Shown piece by piece: positions 1 through 6,122 of a DNA stretch of 39,430 bases. The stretch is from a virus. Positions within the stretch are counted from its first letter, which is position 1; every line of letters begins with the position of its first letter. The position numbers and the translations under genes were made by a program. The notes under the pieces are model-generated. The model searched no databases, was not told the origin of the DNA, and was given only the letters and a program-made list of their open reading frames with translations. The stretch spans positions 1 to 39,430 of IMG/VR virus record IMGVR_UViG_3300046713_000129, one strand, 5' to 3'.

Positions 1-127
1 TAGGACATTAAATTAATATGCCCTGCATGTGTTGGTATGATCCTCCTGAAGAGTCCAAAAGATTGATAAAGAGCCTTTGTCAGCAAATCGTTGATGAAGT
101 TCGTCGATTGGAGGAAATTGGAGATCC
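1..127. repeat. Left copy of 127-bp terminal direct repeat
   Basis: Bases 1-127 are identical to 39304-39430. Genes run correctly through the join: the gene starting at 38942 stops inside the repeat, and the first gene of the window starts in it. An exact 127-base overlap equals a common assembler k-mer length, so it most likely marks a contig that closes on itself rather than a biological terminal repeat of that size. Confidence 0.95.
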
Positions 128-215
128 CATAGGAATCTCAATTCGTCAAGTAAAAGAGCTTATAGATCATTTAGATAATAAATATATGTGTAAAGAAAAT
201 CCAAAAAATGAATAG
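18..215 (+). CDS. Small hypothetical protein (65 aa)
   Basis: Function not recognised. The protein is mostly helical and charged. Its N-terminus has a CxC pattern (MPCMCWYDPPEE), and the C-terminal half has the look of a short helical domain (IGISIRQVKELIDHLDN). On the circle it begins right after the stop of the lysine-rich gene at 38942, so it ends that rightward operon. No strong ribosome site is visible; AGGA in the preceding gene is a weak candidate. Its 5' third is repeated at the right end of the window. Confidence 0.65.
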   Translation: MPCMCWYDPPEESKRLIKSLCQQIVDEVRRLEEIGDPIGISIRQVKELIDHLDNKYMCKENPKNE

Positions 216-216
216 A

Positions 217-298
217 CAATTACCAATTCGGTAGAAACTGGTAGCAAATCGGTAATTGCAAATCATTTAATATAAATATTATATGAAATAATATTTAT
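217..298 (+). promoter_or_regulatory. Non-coding leader with two inverted repeats
   Basis: The gene-free stretch 216-350 precedes the resolvase gene. CAATTACC (217-224) is matched by GGTAATTG (251-258), with further GGTA words between them. ATAAATATTAT (272-282) is matched by ATAATATTTAT (288-298), an 11-bp perfect hairpin with a 5-base loop. The stretch is very AT-rich. It could be a promoter or leader, a protein-binding site, or part of an origin. No clear -35/-10 pair is assigned. Confidence 0.5.
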
Positions 299-316
299 TC
301 ATTTAATTTAAATACA

Positions 317-352
317 ATAACATCTATTTCTAAATCAAGAGATAGGTGTTAT
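317..352 (+). promoter_or_regulatory. 15-bp hairpin burying the RBS and start codon of rusA
   Basis: Bases 317-331 pair with 338-352 over 15 base pairs, including two U-G wobbles (323-346 and 328-341), around a 6-base loop. The right arm contains the AGG Shine-Dalgarno core and the first two bases of the ATG at 351. Both wobbles are allowed only in the rightward transcript, consistent with an RNA structure that limits translation of the downstream resolvase. Confidence 0.65.
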
Positions 353-785
353 GTTTATATTCGAAATTCAGGGCGACCCCGTACCACATCACGAGACAAG
401 ATGGAATCGAAAAACAGGCCATGCTTATTCCCCTGACAAAAAGTTAGAGCAATTCGCTAAATGGCAAATCAAGCCATTTGCACCACCAGAACCGCTCAAG
501 GGACGCTTTGAGATTGAGATCTGGTGCTATTTCCCTATTGCCAAGTCATACAAAGGGGAAAGACGCGCTCAAATGCTCAACGATGTCATTGGACACACTC
601 AAAAGCCTGATTTCGACAATCTAGCCAAGTTCTATTGCGATGTCATCAAAGGGATCATCTTGGACGATGATGCGCTTATCTCTGATGGCACATGCCGTAA
701 AAGATGGGCAGAGCGCGGTAAGGTCATAATCAAGCTGAATCCCATAGCCCAATCGCTCAAGACACAAGGGGACGCATGCGCCTAA
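351..785 (+). CDS. rusA: RusA-family Holliday junction resolvase
   Basis: Endonuclease of the RusA family, which cuts four-way DNA junctions made during recombination or replication; in phages it can trim branched DNA before packaging. The family signature is present: KPDFDNLAKFYCDVIKG near residues 84-100 followed by ILDDDALISD, supplying the acidic metal-binding residues. The length of 144 aa is slightly above the E. coli protein's 120 aa. It is the first gene after a structured leader that hides its own start codon, and its stop overlaps the next start. It probably acts with the ERF/nuclease pair at 33.6-36.0 kb. Confidence 0.9.
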   Translation: MFIFEIQGDPVPHHETRWNRKTGHAYSPDKKLEQFAKWQIKPFAPPEPLKGRFEIEIWCYFPIAKSYKGERRAQMLNDVIGHTQKPDFDNLAKFYCDVIKGIILDDDALISDGTCRKRWAERGKVIIKLNPIAQSLKTQGDACA

Positions 786-967
786 CATTCGAGCAAGATC
801 ATAAAGAAGATTATTTTGAGATCATCTTGACAGACAAGCAATTATTAGATATTAACACGGGAAAGGGCGCTTACGGATTTTGCCTTGGCGGTCTTTGGGA
901 TACGAAAAATCTCAGCATATTTATAAGAAAACAAAATTTTGGAGAGTTAGAAGATGCCATTGGTTAA
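776..967 (+). CDS. Small hypothetical protein (63 aa)
   Basis: Not recognised. A short mixed alpha/beta protein with no membrane segment. Its start overlaps the last 10 bases of the resolvase gene and its end overlaps the next mini-gene by 14 bases, which argues for translational coupling in one operon. Confidence 0.65.
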   Translation: MRLTFEQDHKEDYFEIILTDKQLLDINTGKGAYGFCLGGLWDTKNLSIFIRKQNFGELEDAIG

Positions 968-1112
968 AGGGAAAGCAGCTAAAACAAAGAAAGGATTTTC
1001 GGAAAACATTAAAAGAGAAATGGCCAGTGGAAAAAGCCAAAAGCAAAGCGTTGCAATCGCCTATAGCGAGGCTCGTGGCGGAAAAGCTCGCAAAAAGACT
1101 AAAAAGAGCTAA
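954..1112 (+). CDS. DUF6496-like basic mini-protein (52 aa)
   Basis: Reading from ATG at 954 gives a 52-residue lysine-rich protein whose core (KKGFSENIKREMASGKSQKQ followed by SVAIAYSEARGG) matches the pattern of the small DUF6496 family common in phage genomes. The function of that family is unknown. It overlaps the gene before it by 14 bases and stops one base before the next ATG. A longer open frame starting at 880 covers it out of frame and is not the gene. The very basic ends suggest nucleic-acid binding. Confidence 0.75.
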   Translation: MPLVKGKAAKTKKGFSENIKREMASGKSQKQSVAIAYSEARGGKARKKTKKS

Positions 1113-1113
1113 A

Positions 1114-1398
1114 ATGACCCGAGAAAGTGAGCTAATTTCAAATCGCTTCTCGCATTTAGAATCCGATTTATCTTGGACGATCAAAGATGCCAAGAGATTG
1201 CGCAGAGAAGCAGGGGTTTTCATGCGTCGGGTTAAAAAGGACATGGCCTCAATTGCTAAAGAGAATAAAGACCATCGAGCATTTTTAGAGAATATCTTAG
1301 AGGTTAATAAGTGCGTTGATGAGACGCTCTGCAAGGTGCTGCTGGCTATAAGACAAAATGAATATCTACAAGCATGGTATCCAAAAAAAGATGCGTGA
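1114..1398 (+). CDS. Hypothetical helical protein (94 aa)
   Basis: Not recognised. The chosen start at 1114 lies one base after the stop of the DUF6496-like gene. The frame stays open further upstream to 880, but that part overlaps two better genes. The product is strongly helical and charged, probably coiled coil, from residue 10 to 75, with a heptad-like run of basic and acidic residues. There is no signal peptide or membrane segment. Confidence 0.65.
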   Translation: MTRESELISNRFSHLESDLSWTIKDAKRLRREAGVFMRRVKKDMASIAKENKDHRAFLENILEVNKCVDETLCKVLLAIRQNEYLQAWYPKKDA

Positions 1399-1594
1399 AG
1401 AATTATATAATGAAGATGGTGGGCCTCTCTACATTCGCACTTGTGCTGATGATGATTGTTCCAAGATGCACTTGAGTTATTTTAAGGTTTCTGTAGATTG
1501 GAGATGTGTAGCTTGCGTAATTAAAACAGATAATGGTATTATACTTGGTTCAGGTGATATTGACAGGCTTAAAATTAATGGATCAAATGGCTAG
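1391..1594 (+). CDS. Hypothetical protein (67 aa)
   Basis: Not recognised. The start at 1391 overlaps the preceding stop by 8 bases; an in-frame ATG at 1358 is also possible but overlaps more. Four cysteines (CADDDC, CVAC) could bind metal or form disulphides. It is the last confident gene of the rusA operon. Confidence 0.55.
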   Translation: MREELYNEDGGPLYIRTCADDDCSKMHLSYFKVSVDWRCVACVIKTDNGIILGSGDIDRLKINGSNG

Positions 1595-1661
1595 ATTTAA
1601 CAAGAAAATGTTAAGATTGGCGAGCAAAAGAGCCAAAAAATCGGTTTCAAATATAATTTAG
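1578..1661 (+). CDS. Possible 27-aa basic peptide
   Basis: An open frame from ATG 1578 overlaps the end of the preceding gene and encodes MDQMARFNKKMLRLASKRAK plus a short hydrophobic end. It is highly basic and amphipathic. It could be a real mini-gene or chance; there is no convincing ribosome site. Confidence 0.25.
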   Translation: MDQMARFNKKMLRLASKRAKKSVSNII

Positions 1662-1745
1662 CATAAATATGACAAATAAAGATTTATTTTGTCGATCATA
1701 ATGGTTATTATCAGACTAAATAGGAAATAATTTAATAAAACACAC

Positions 1746-1949
1746 ATGATAACCAACATTACCGAAATAACAGCGACAGACGTTACGTTAATGGAATTGT
1801 CCGAAGAAATCCGTTACATGAAAAGGGATGTGAAGATCATGAGAGAAGATCTTTTCTCTATGAGCTGGCGATTAGATGAGTTTTTTAACCAAAAGAAGGC
1901 AGAAGCATGGAAGAGAAAAAAGCGCCTCAAAGCGTCGAAAAGAGTTTAG
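1746..1949 (+). CDS. Small coiled-coil protein (67 aa)
   Basis: Not recognised. Residues 12-50 form a likely coiled coil (SEEIRYMKRDVKIMREDL) followed by a basic tail. No good Shine-Dalgarno precedes the ATG. GATAACCA just after the start can pair with TGGTTAT about 50 bases upstream. The 150-base space before it (1595-1745) is AT-rich with short inverted repeats around GACAAA/TTTGTC. Confidence 0.55.
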   Translation: MITNITEITATDVTLMELSEEIRYMKRDVKIMREDLFSMSWRLDEFFNQKKAEAWKRKKRLKASKRV

Positions 1950-2059
1950 GGTACATTAGTTGGAGCCTAAAAGAGCTAGTGGCCGAGCTAAAAAAGGTCA
2001 ATGAGAGTTTGGGGTATATGATGAAGTTTACGAAAGACGGCGAAGCGACTCCCTTCTAG
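1907..2059 (+). CDS. Small helical protein (50 aa)
   Basis: Starts at ATG 1907 inside the end of the preceding gene, behind an AGAAGG-like ribosome site, and ends just before the terminator. It carries two similar segments, SLGYISWSLKELVAEL and SLGYMMKF, so it may be a short internal duplication. Function unknown. Confidence 0.55.
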   Translation: MEEKKAPQSVEKSLGYISWSLKELVAELKKVNESLGYMMKFTKDGEATPF

Positions 2060-2061
2060 TT

Positions 2062-2088
2062 AAAAACCCCTCCCAATCAAGAGAGGGG
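2062..2088 (-). terminator. Intrinsic terminator of the leftward small-gene cluster
   Basis: CCCCTC (2067-2072) pairs with GAGGGG (2083-2088). On the minus strand the stem is followed by five U residues (complement of 2062-2066), so it stops leftward transcripts. On the plus strand the stem is followed by A residues, so it is poor in that direction. It separates two convergent operons. Confidence 0.7.
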
Positions 2089-2138
2089 AAATTCCAACAT
2101 GCTTAATAAGGAGTACGATTTAGACTCTATCTTATGGG

Positions 2139-2288
2139 TTATTTTTGCTCAAGCTTTTCTACTTTAACCTCTAAAGCTCGAGTCCTTTCTTTCATGTCGG
2201 CTATATAAAAGAATAGGCTTGCTAAAGAAGCTCCAATCACAAGATAAACTCCGATCTTTTCCCAATCAATTCTTTTCTCATTTTCCAT
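2139..2288 (-). CDS. Small single-span membrane protein (49 aa)
   Basis: MENEKRIDWEKIGVYLVIGA begins a protein with one transmembrane segment (about residues 11-30) and a C-terminal charged coiled-coil tail. This N-in, short-helix, coiled-coil plan resembles XhlA/haemolysin-type phage accessory proteins, but similarity cannot be tested here. It overlaps the previous leftward gene by 11 bases and is the last gene of the leftward cluster. Confidence 0.6.
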   Translation of the reverse strand: MENEKRIDWEKIGVYLVIGASLASLFFYIADMKERTRALEVKVEKLEQK

Positions 2289-2352
2289 GTGGAAAGCTCC
2301 AATAAATTCCCCATCCGAGGATAAAAGTACATAAAACCATTGGCCAGATCAT
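2278..2352 (-). CDS. 24-aa membrane peptide
   Basis: A strong ribosome site (AAAGGAGTAAAATT) precedes the ATG at 2352. The peptide is almost entirely one hydrophobic helix (VLCTFILGWGIYW) with a short polar end. The excellent ribosome site and the overlap with the next start argue that it is real. Confidence 0.55.
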   Translation of the reverse strand: MIWPMVLCTFILGWGIYWSFPHGK

Positions 2353-2374
2353 AATTTTACTCCTTTTGTATTAA

Positions 2375-2539
2375 CTATACCTTAATGATCTCGATTTCGC
2401 AATATTTAGACACAAATTTCACCGCCTCGTCAACGGCGCGCTTAAAGCTATAGAACCGCTTAGGCTTCCCCTTGGTGTGTAGGTAACGTGGAGGAGAGTC
2501 TTTATAACGTAACAGGACACGGAATGTAGGTTTAGACAT
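2375..2539 (-). CDS. Small basic protein (54 aa)
   Basis: Reads from 2539 leftward and overlaps the end of the preceding gene by 8 bases. It is basic, with an apparent small beta-alpha fold (FRVLLRYKDSPPRY, then FYSFKRAVDEAVKFV). Its GC content looks higher than its neighbours', which may indicate a different source. Function unknown. Confidence 0.6.
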   Translation of the reverse strand: MSKPTFRVLLRYKDSPPRYLHTKGKPKRFYSFKRAVDEAVKFVSKYCEIEIIKV

Positions 2540-2714
2540 ATTTCTCTATTTCCTCTAGCAATGAAAGACAAAGATGACTACATGACGCGCACGTCCTAAA
2601 ATACGAAACTAATCCCTCTTTCGAAAAATTGTCTTTATGTCGTAAAATATCTAATAGGCGCTGGGTTTTATAAATTAATTCTATCTGCTTTTCTGTTAAT
2701 GTGTTGTTAGTCAT
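2532..2714 (-). CDS. Small helical protein with clustered cysteines (60 aa)
   Basis: Start at 2714 (MTNNTLTEKQ) is chosen because AGGG lies 6 bases upstream; an extension to 2774 would overlap the previous gene more. CASCSHLCLS near residue 45 puts three cysteines close together. Function unknown. Confidence 0.6.
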   Translation of the reverse strand: MTNNTLTEKQIELIYKTQRLLDILRHKDNFSKEGLVSYFRTCASCSHLCLSLLEEIEKYV

Positions 2715-2721
2715 TGTATCC

Positions 2722-2919
2722 CTATCTTGTTGCGTTGCATTTTTCTTGTCGGAAAACATAATGTCTAATGGCACTCAAGCTTTCCATTCGAGTGAATTTG
2801 GTGGCATATTCATTAAATAGAGCAATCTCCTTTACGGTGTATTGATGGGGATAAATAAGCGTATCTTGATAGACTGCTATTTCTGCTAGGTATTCAATTT
2901 CTTCATCAAAATTAATCAT
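2722..2919 (-). CDS. Small hypothetical protein (65 aa)
   Basis: Start at 2919 (MINFDEEIEY) is fixed by a strong GGGAGG site; the frame is open to 2991 but that region codes for the previous gene. Acidic N-terminus, mostly helical. It overlaps the previous gene by 8 bases. Not recognised. Confidence 0.6.
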   Translation of the reverse strand: MINFDEEIEYLAEIAVYQDTLIYPHQYTVKEIALFNEYATKFTRMESLSAIRHYVFRQEKCNATR

Positions 2920-3229
2920 TGTTGCCTCCCTTGCACTCGTTGCATCCCTCATCATTGAGCTGACAATCTTCTTCAAACCCTTCATGTCCACAATTGGGGC
3001 AACTATACCATATTTCGAGCCTATCTCCGTTCATCATGGCTACTTGACAATCTGAATTGGTTATAAAAACATAGCCTGAGTTTCTATTTAACATAGGATG
3101 CACTTCATTATTATAAAAATCTTGGGGCAATCCCTGAGAATTCATTGCGCGAATCAATTCTTCAAGCAAGCCATATTCCCTCGATCCAAAATCAGCTAAA
3201 TTTGTCGTTGTAATTTCTTGTGTATTCAT
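2912..3229 (-). CDS. Hypothetical protein with C-terminal zinc ribbon (105 aa)
   Basis: The C-terminus carries CPNC, an acidic stretch with another Cys, and CNEC (about residues 77-99), a pattern typical of a small zinc ribbon that holds one zinc ion. The N-terminal 70 residues have no recognised domain. A strong AGGAG lies before the ATG. A hairpin at 3264-3286 lies in the gap upstream, so its translation or mRNA stability may be set by that structure. Confidence 0.65.
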   Translation of the reverse strand: MNTQEITTTNLADFGSREYGLLEELIRAMNSQGLPQDFYNNEVHPMLNRNSGYVFITNSDCQVAMMNGDRLEIWYSCPNCGHEGFEEDCQLNDEGCNECKGGNND

Positions 3230-3263
3230 GTTTCACTCCTTTTGTTGGTTTAACTTCTCAATA

Positions 3264-3286
3264 CTCCCCTTGAGATTCAAAGGGAG
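3264..3286 (-). ncRNA. Intercistronic RNA hairpin, copy 2
   Basis: A 10-bp stem with a 3-base loop: 3264-3273 pairs with 3277-3286. The pair 3269/3281 is C-A on the plus strand but G-U on the leftward transcript, so the fold belongs to leftward RNA. It has the same design as the copy at 3517-3539, with two compensating base-pair changes. No U-tract follows, so it is not a terminator. Confidence 0.65.
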
Positions 3287-3295
3287 GGTGAGGGG

Positions 3296-3487
3296 TTAAG
3301 ATTTCTCGAGAAACTTTCGATTATATTCCAATTGCTCGACATAAATTAGAGCAGCTTTCAAAGAACGCAATGCTCTTTCAGTGTCATGGCTTTGAAGATG
3401 AGCCAATCCTTCTTCAACATGATCTTTTGCCCATTCACGCAAGTAGTTCACTTGGACTTTTTCATCTAATAGGTGCAACATTTTCAT
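3296..3487 (-). CDS. Small helical protein (63 aa)
   Basis: Not recognised. It is all helical; the pattern VEEGLAHLQSHDTERALRSL resembles a TPR-like helix pair. AAAGGAG lies 7 bases before the ATG. The gene is flanked on both sides by the two copies of the intercistronic hairpin. Confidence 0.65.
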   Translation of the reverse strand: MKMLHLLDEKVQVNYLREWAKDHVEEGLAHLQSHDTERALRSLKAALIYVEQLEYNRKFLEKS

Positions 3488-3516
3488 TCTCCTTTTGTTA
3501 GTTTAACAGTTCATAA

Positions 3517-3539
3517 CTTCCCCTGATATTCAGAGGAAG
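3517..3539 (-). ncRNA. Intercistronic RNA hairpin, copy 1
   Basis: A 10-bp stem with a 3-base loop: 3517-3526 pairs with 3530-3539. The conserved 3522/3534 pair is G-U only in leftward RNA. Flanking bases are also shared with copy 2 (GTTTAAC on one side, GGGTTAAG on the other). It lies between the stop of one leftward gene and the ribosome site of the next. Confidence 0.65.
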
Positions 3540-3548
3540 GTTGAAGGG

Positions 3549-3734
3549 TTAAGCTGTAATGTATTTCCTTTCTTTTGTGTCGATGATGTAAAAATTTTCT
3601 TCTGAAATATTCCAAAGTTGAGAGAAAAAAGCTTTCTTGGTAATCAAGTTTTTGCAGTCCTTATAGGCAGTAGAAACAGTTTGATGCGTGCCATCTGATT
3701 TTACTAGTCTTAGTTGGTATCTATAGTTTTTCAT
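3549..3734 (-). CDS. Small hypothetical protein (61 aa)
   Basis: First gene of the leftward cluster, with a very strong AAAAGGAGGG ribosome site. It is basic, with a beta-rich N-terminus (RYQLRLVKSDG). Not recognised. The AT-rich space 3735-3853 separates it from a divergent rightward gene and must hold promoters for both, though none stands out. Confidence 0.6.
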   Translation of the reverse strand: MKNYRYQLRLVKSDGTHQTVSTAYKDCKNLITKKAFFSQLWNISEENFYIIDTKERKYITA

Positions 3735-3853
3735 GTTAACCCTCCTTTTGTTGTATCGTTTTGTATATGATATGTAGAATACATAATCGCATGAATTTAA
3801 CGCTAGACGTAAATATTAATTTAATTTATTCATGGGGAAAAGAGGTAAATTTC

Positions 3854-4012
3854 ATGGATATTGACGACATAGAGAATCAAATTGCCAACCTTTCGATAAA
3901 AGGAATTCAATTGCCCAAAGATTCTCCCTTACATCCATTTATTGGCGATATCTTAGGGTGTTATCACGCTTTATTGGAAGAGGTGGAGAAAAATGATCCA
4001 CACAATTCATGA
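3854..4012 (+). CDS. Small acidic protein (52 aa)
   Basis: The start at 3854 (MDIDDIENQI) is preferred because GAGGT lies 7 bases upstream. The same frame is open from 3761, but the extra 31 residues look like translated promoter sequence. Acidic and helical; function unknown. It leads the rightward packaging operon. Confidence 0.55.
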   Translation: MDIDDIENQIANLSIKGIQLPKDSPLHPFIGDILGCYHALLEEVEKNDPHNS

Positions 4013-4028
4013 ATGGAGAGATAACATA

Positions 4029-4520
4029 ATGTATACCTGGAAATTGCAGCTATTCAGGGTTAGAGATCTCAAAGACTATCATAAGAATCCAAGGAGATTG
4101 TCTCGCATGCAATCCGAGCAGCTCATGGAGAGTATTCGGAAATTCGGATTGATTGACAAACCAGTTGTTACACAAGAAGGCGTTATCATTGGAGGCCATG
4201 CAAGAAAGAAAATTCTTGAAAAGCTTGAAATAAAAGAAGTCGAATGTTACGTACCAAGTCAAGAGCTAAGTGAGAAAGAAATAGAGGAATTGAACATACG
4301 CCTGAATAAGAATGGAGGCGAGTTTGACTTTGATATTTTAGCTAATCACTTCGACGCAGTTGAGCTTGTTAATTGGGGATTTATACCAGAGGAATTAGGG
4401 GTATTTTATGAGCAAGAAAGCGAAGGAGAAGATACCCCCGACAAGTGCGGTGAGTGCGGAAGAACCCTCAAAGGAAATAGAGGTAAAGGACAAAGGCGGA
4501 AGACCTCCAATTCCAGTTGA
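4029..4520 (+). CDS. ParB/Srx-fold protein
   Basis: ParB-like N-terminal domain. LQLFRVRDLKDYHKNPRR starts the fold, then KFGLIDKPVV and GGHARKKILEKL (near residue 60), the box II-type motif, follow. ParB-fold proteins bind DNA or nucleotides (CTP in true ParB) and in phages often sit beside terminase genes. Start at 4029 is supported by GGAGAG upstream; an ATG at 3993 lies inside the previous gene. The last 37 codons overlap the small terminase gene in another frame and add a CGECG motif. It could be a nuclease, partition-like or packaging accessory protein. Confidence 0.75.
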   Translation: MYTWKLQLFRVRDLKDYHKNPRRLSRMQSEQLMESIRKFGLIDKPVVTQEGVIIGGHARKKILEKLEIKEVECYVPSQELSEKEIEELNIRLNKNGGEFDFDILANHFDAVELVNWGFIPEELGVFYEQESEGEDTPDKCGECGRTLKGNRGKGQRRKTSNSS

Positions 4521-4812
4521 TCTTGATCTAGTTAAGAAATTGGCCTCTATCCATTGCACAAAGAGAGAGATCGCCTCTGTTGTTGGAATTGCTATAAATA
4601 CTCTTGAGCATGAGAGGTTTGTGGAGGTTCTGCAAAAAGGGCAAGATGAAGGCAAGATGTCTCTTAAAAGAAAGATGTTCGAGGTAGCGATGAAGGGCAA
4701 TACAGCAATGTTGATATGGCTATCTAAGCAGCATTTAGGAATGAAAGAAAGGCAGCCCGATGAGATAGCGCAGATGAATTATACCGTTGTCATCCATGAG
4801 GTTCCCAAGTGA
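4408..4812 (+). CDS. terS: Terminase small subunit (probable)
   Basis: Probable DNA-recognition subunit of the packaging motor. Residues 30-60 (GGRPPIPVDLDLVKKLASIH, then a helix-turn-helix around REIASVVGIAINTL) match phage small terminases. The segment GNTAMLIWLSKQHLGMKERQ near residues 98-117 is the hallmark C-terminal helix of this group. AGGGG precedes the ATG. It overlaps the ParB-like gene by 113 bases. The large subunit is 3.5 kb downstream, an unusually wide gap filled by small genes, GroES and an RNA ligase. Confidence 0.85.
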   Translation: MSKKAKEKIPPTSAVSAEEPSKEIEVKDKGGRPPIPVDLDLVKKLASIHCTKREIASVVGIAINTLEHERFVEVLQKGQDEGKMSLKRKMFEVAMKGNTAMLIWLSKQHLGMKERQPDEIAQMNYTVVIHEVPK

Positions 4813-5051
4813 GTGAGATTGATGAAACAATGAATGTAGAGCATTTTGATAAGTGCATTTTGAAGCTCTCTGATTTCATTGGATGGGCGCAGATAGAGGG
4901 TATGTCAATCCCATGCTGCTTGGCCTCTATGATTCACGTCATGCAATGCTCTTTCGAAACTTTGGGCATGAGCAGGTTAGACGTTAAAGAAATCCTTCAA
5001 TGCGTTATCAATCAATACGATGAGGAAAGCCGTGAAGCAAGTGAAGCGTAA
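4809..5051 (+). CDS. Hypothetical protein (80 aa)
   Basis: GTG start overlapping the stop of the small terminase (GTGA). Helical, with four scattered cysteines. It could be a small helical partner protein. Not recognised. Confidence 0.6.
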   Translation: MSEIDETMNVEHFDKCILKLSDFIGWAQIEGMSIPCCLASMIHVMQCSFETLGMSRLDVKEILQCVINQYDEESREASEA

Positions 5052-5334
5052 GAAAAAATCTATTGAAGATCATGCTAGAGATATTGCGTTCTTTGATGGC
5101 TCTTTAAATCCATTCCTACCCAACAAGATCAAGCTCACGGGAAAGAAGATTCGCTTTGTAAGGAATGGAAAGCTAACCGCTCCCCGAAAACAATCTCATC
5201 CCCGTCTTAGGCAAGCCCTATCCATGATTAAGAATGATTGTCTTATTCGAGACTTCCCCAATGCTATTCGCTTGATTATATGGGAGCTAATGAAGACACA
5301 AACGCGTATAGCGAGACTAGAGGGCAAGCCATGA
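5020..5334 (+). CDS. Basic hypothetical protein (104 aa)
   Basis: Overlaps the previous gene by 32 bases. The N-terminus is strongly basic (KQVKRKKKSIEDHARD), suggesting nucleic-acid contact; the C-terminal half is helical. Not recognised. Its stop overlaps the next ATG. Confidence 0.6.
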   Translation: MRKAVKQVKRKKKSIEDHARDIAFFDGSLNPFLPNKIKLTGKKIRFVRNGKLTAPRKQSHPRLRQALSMIKNDCLIRDFPNAIRLIIWELMKTQTRIARLEGKP

Positions 5335-5546
5335 CTTGGTATAAAGTTTGGGAAGAATTGCCTCCTTGCGATGGAGTTTACGAGGTTAGTTACGGCCCTG
5401 AAATTGAGTGCGAATATACTACGGGATATTTAGGCAAATACAATGGATTCGAATTTCATTGCATTGGGCAAAAAGGATTTCCTCGATATTGGCGTTATCC
5501 TGTAGTTGAGAATAGAGAAAAACGCTATGGAAAGGTAAGAGCATGA
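5331..5546 (+). CDS. Small hypothetical protein (71 aa)
   Basis: Start at 5331 (ATGA overlap with the previous stop); the frame extends to 5238 but that part is covered by the upstream gene. A tryptophan- and aromatic-rich small protein (MTWYKVWEELPPCDGVYEV) of the kind often seen in phage accessory regions, resembling DUF551-type proteins. Function unknown. Confidence 0.55.
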   Translation: MTWYKVWEELPPCDGVYEVSYGPEIECEYTTGYLGKYNGFEFHCIGQKGFPRYWRYPVVENREKRYGKVRA

Positions 5547-5779
5547 AGTGGATATCTAAAGAGCAGCCCGAATATGTATGGGATGAGGATATCTGGTTAG
5601 AAGAGGATTCCATGCAAGAGATGCGCGCTAATGTCAATACCAGAACATGGGAGCCAATTGACCAAGCATATCTTGAAATCCCTTTCCGAGAAAAGACTAA
5701 GTTCAGGTATTTAGGGAAGTGGTTCACAATGAAGAATGGCCAACTAGAGAGAGTTAAAACGAGGTTAAATGAGGACTGA
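5543..5779 (+). CDS. Small hypothetical protein (78 aa)
   Basis: Overlaps the previous stop by 4 bases (ATGA). Aromatic-rich, opening MKWISKEQPEYVWDEDIWLE, which resembles DUF551-like starts. Not recognised further. Confidence 0.55.
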   Translation: MKWISKEQPEYVWDEDIWLEEDSMQEMRANVNTRTWEPIDQAYLEIPFREKTKFRYLGKWFTMKNGQLERVKTRLNED

Positions 5780-6086
5780 TTATACCTGTCTTAGCTTTGT
5801 ATTAGCAGATCTTGAGCTTAATAGAGAATTAGGAGGCTTTCTTACCTCTACTAGAGTAGAAGAAGCCATCATGACGATTTTAGAGTATTTATTAGAAAAA
5901 GATAAACCAAAAAGGGAATTGATTCTTATGAAAAAAACAGCACCAGCTAAGAAGGCATTGAAGCCTAAATCCAAGATGAAGGCGATTAAGAAAGAAGTTA
6001 AGAAGTCTTTAAAGCCTCATGGGAAGGTTAAAACACTTATGGCTTCCAAGTCGTCTTCTAAAAAAAAGACTGCATCCCGTTATTAA
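5769..6086 (+). CDS. Protein with histone-like lysine/alanine-rich tail
   Basis: The first 50 residues form an ordinary small helical domain. Residues 54-105 are a lysine-, alanine-, proline- and serine-rich tail (KKTAPAKKALKPKSKMKAIK) like histone H1 or chlamydial Hc-type tails, and would bind DNA. An internal ATG at 5928 has its own AAAGGGA site, so the tail may also be made alone as a 52-aa peptide. The role is inferred: DNA compaction or host nucleoid binding. Confidence 0.6.
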   Translation: MRTDYTCLSFVLADLELNRELGGFLTSTRVEEAIMTILEYLLEKDKPKRELILMKKTAPAKKALKPKSKMKAIKKEVKKSLKPHGKVKTLMASKSSSKKKTASRY

Positions 6087-6122
6087 AAGACGTTAAATTG
6101 CCTAAAACATGGGGGATGGTAG

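Noticed and set aside
880-1113. N-terminal extension of the gene at 1114 back to 880
   Set aside because: It overlaps two better genes in other frames (776-967 and the DUF6496-like 954-1112), and the translated extension has biased, unconvincing composition.
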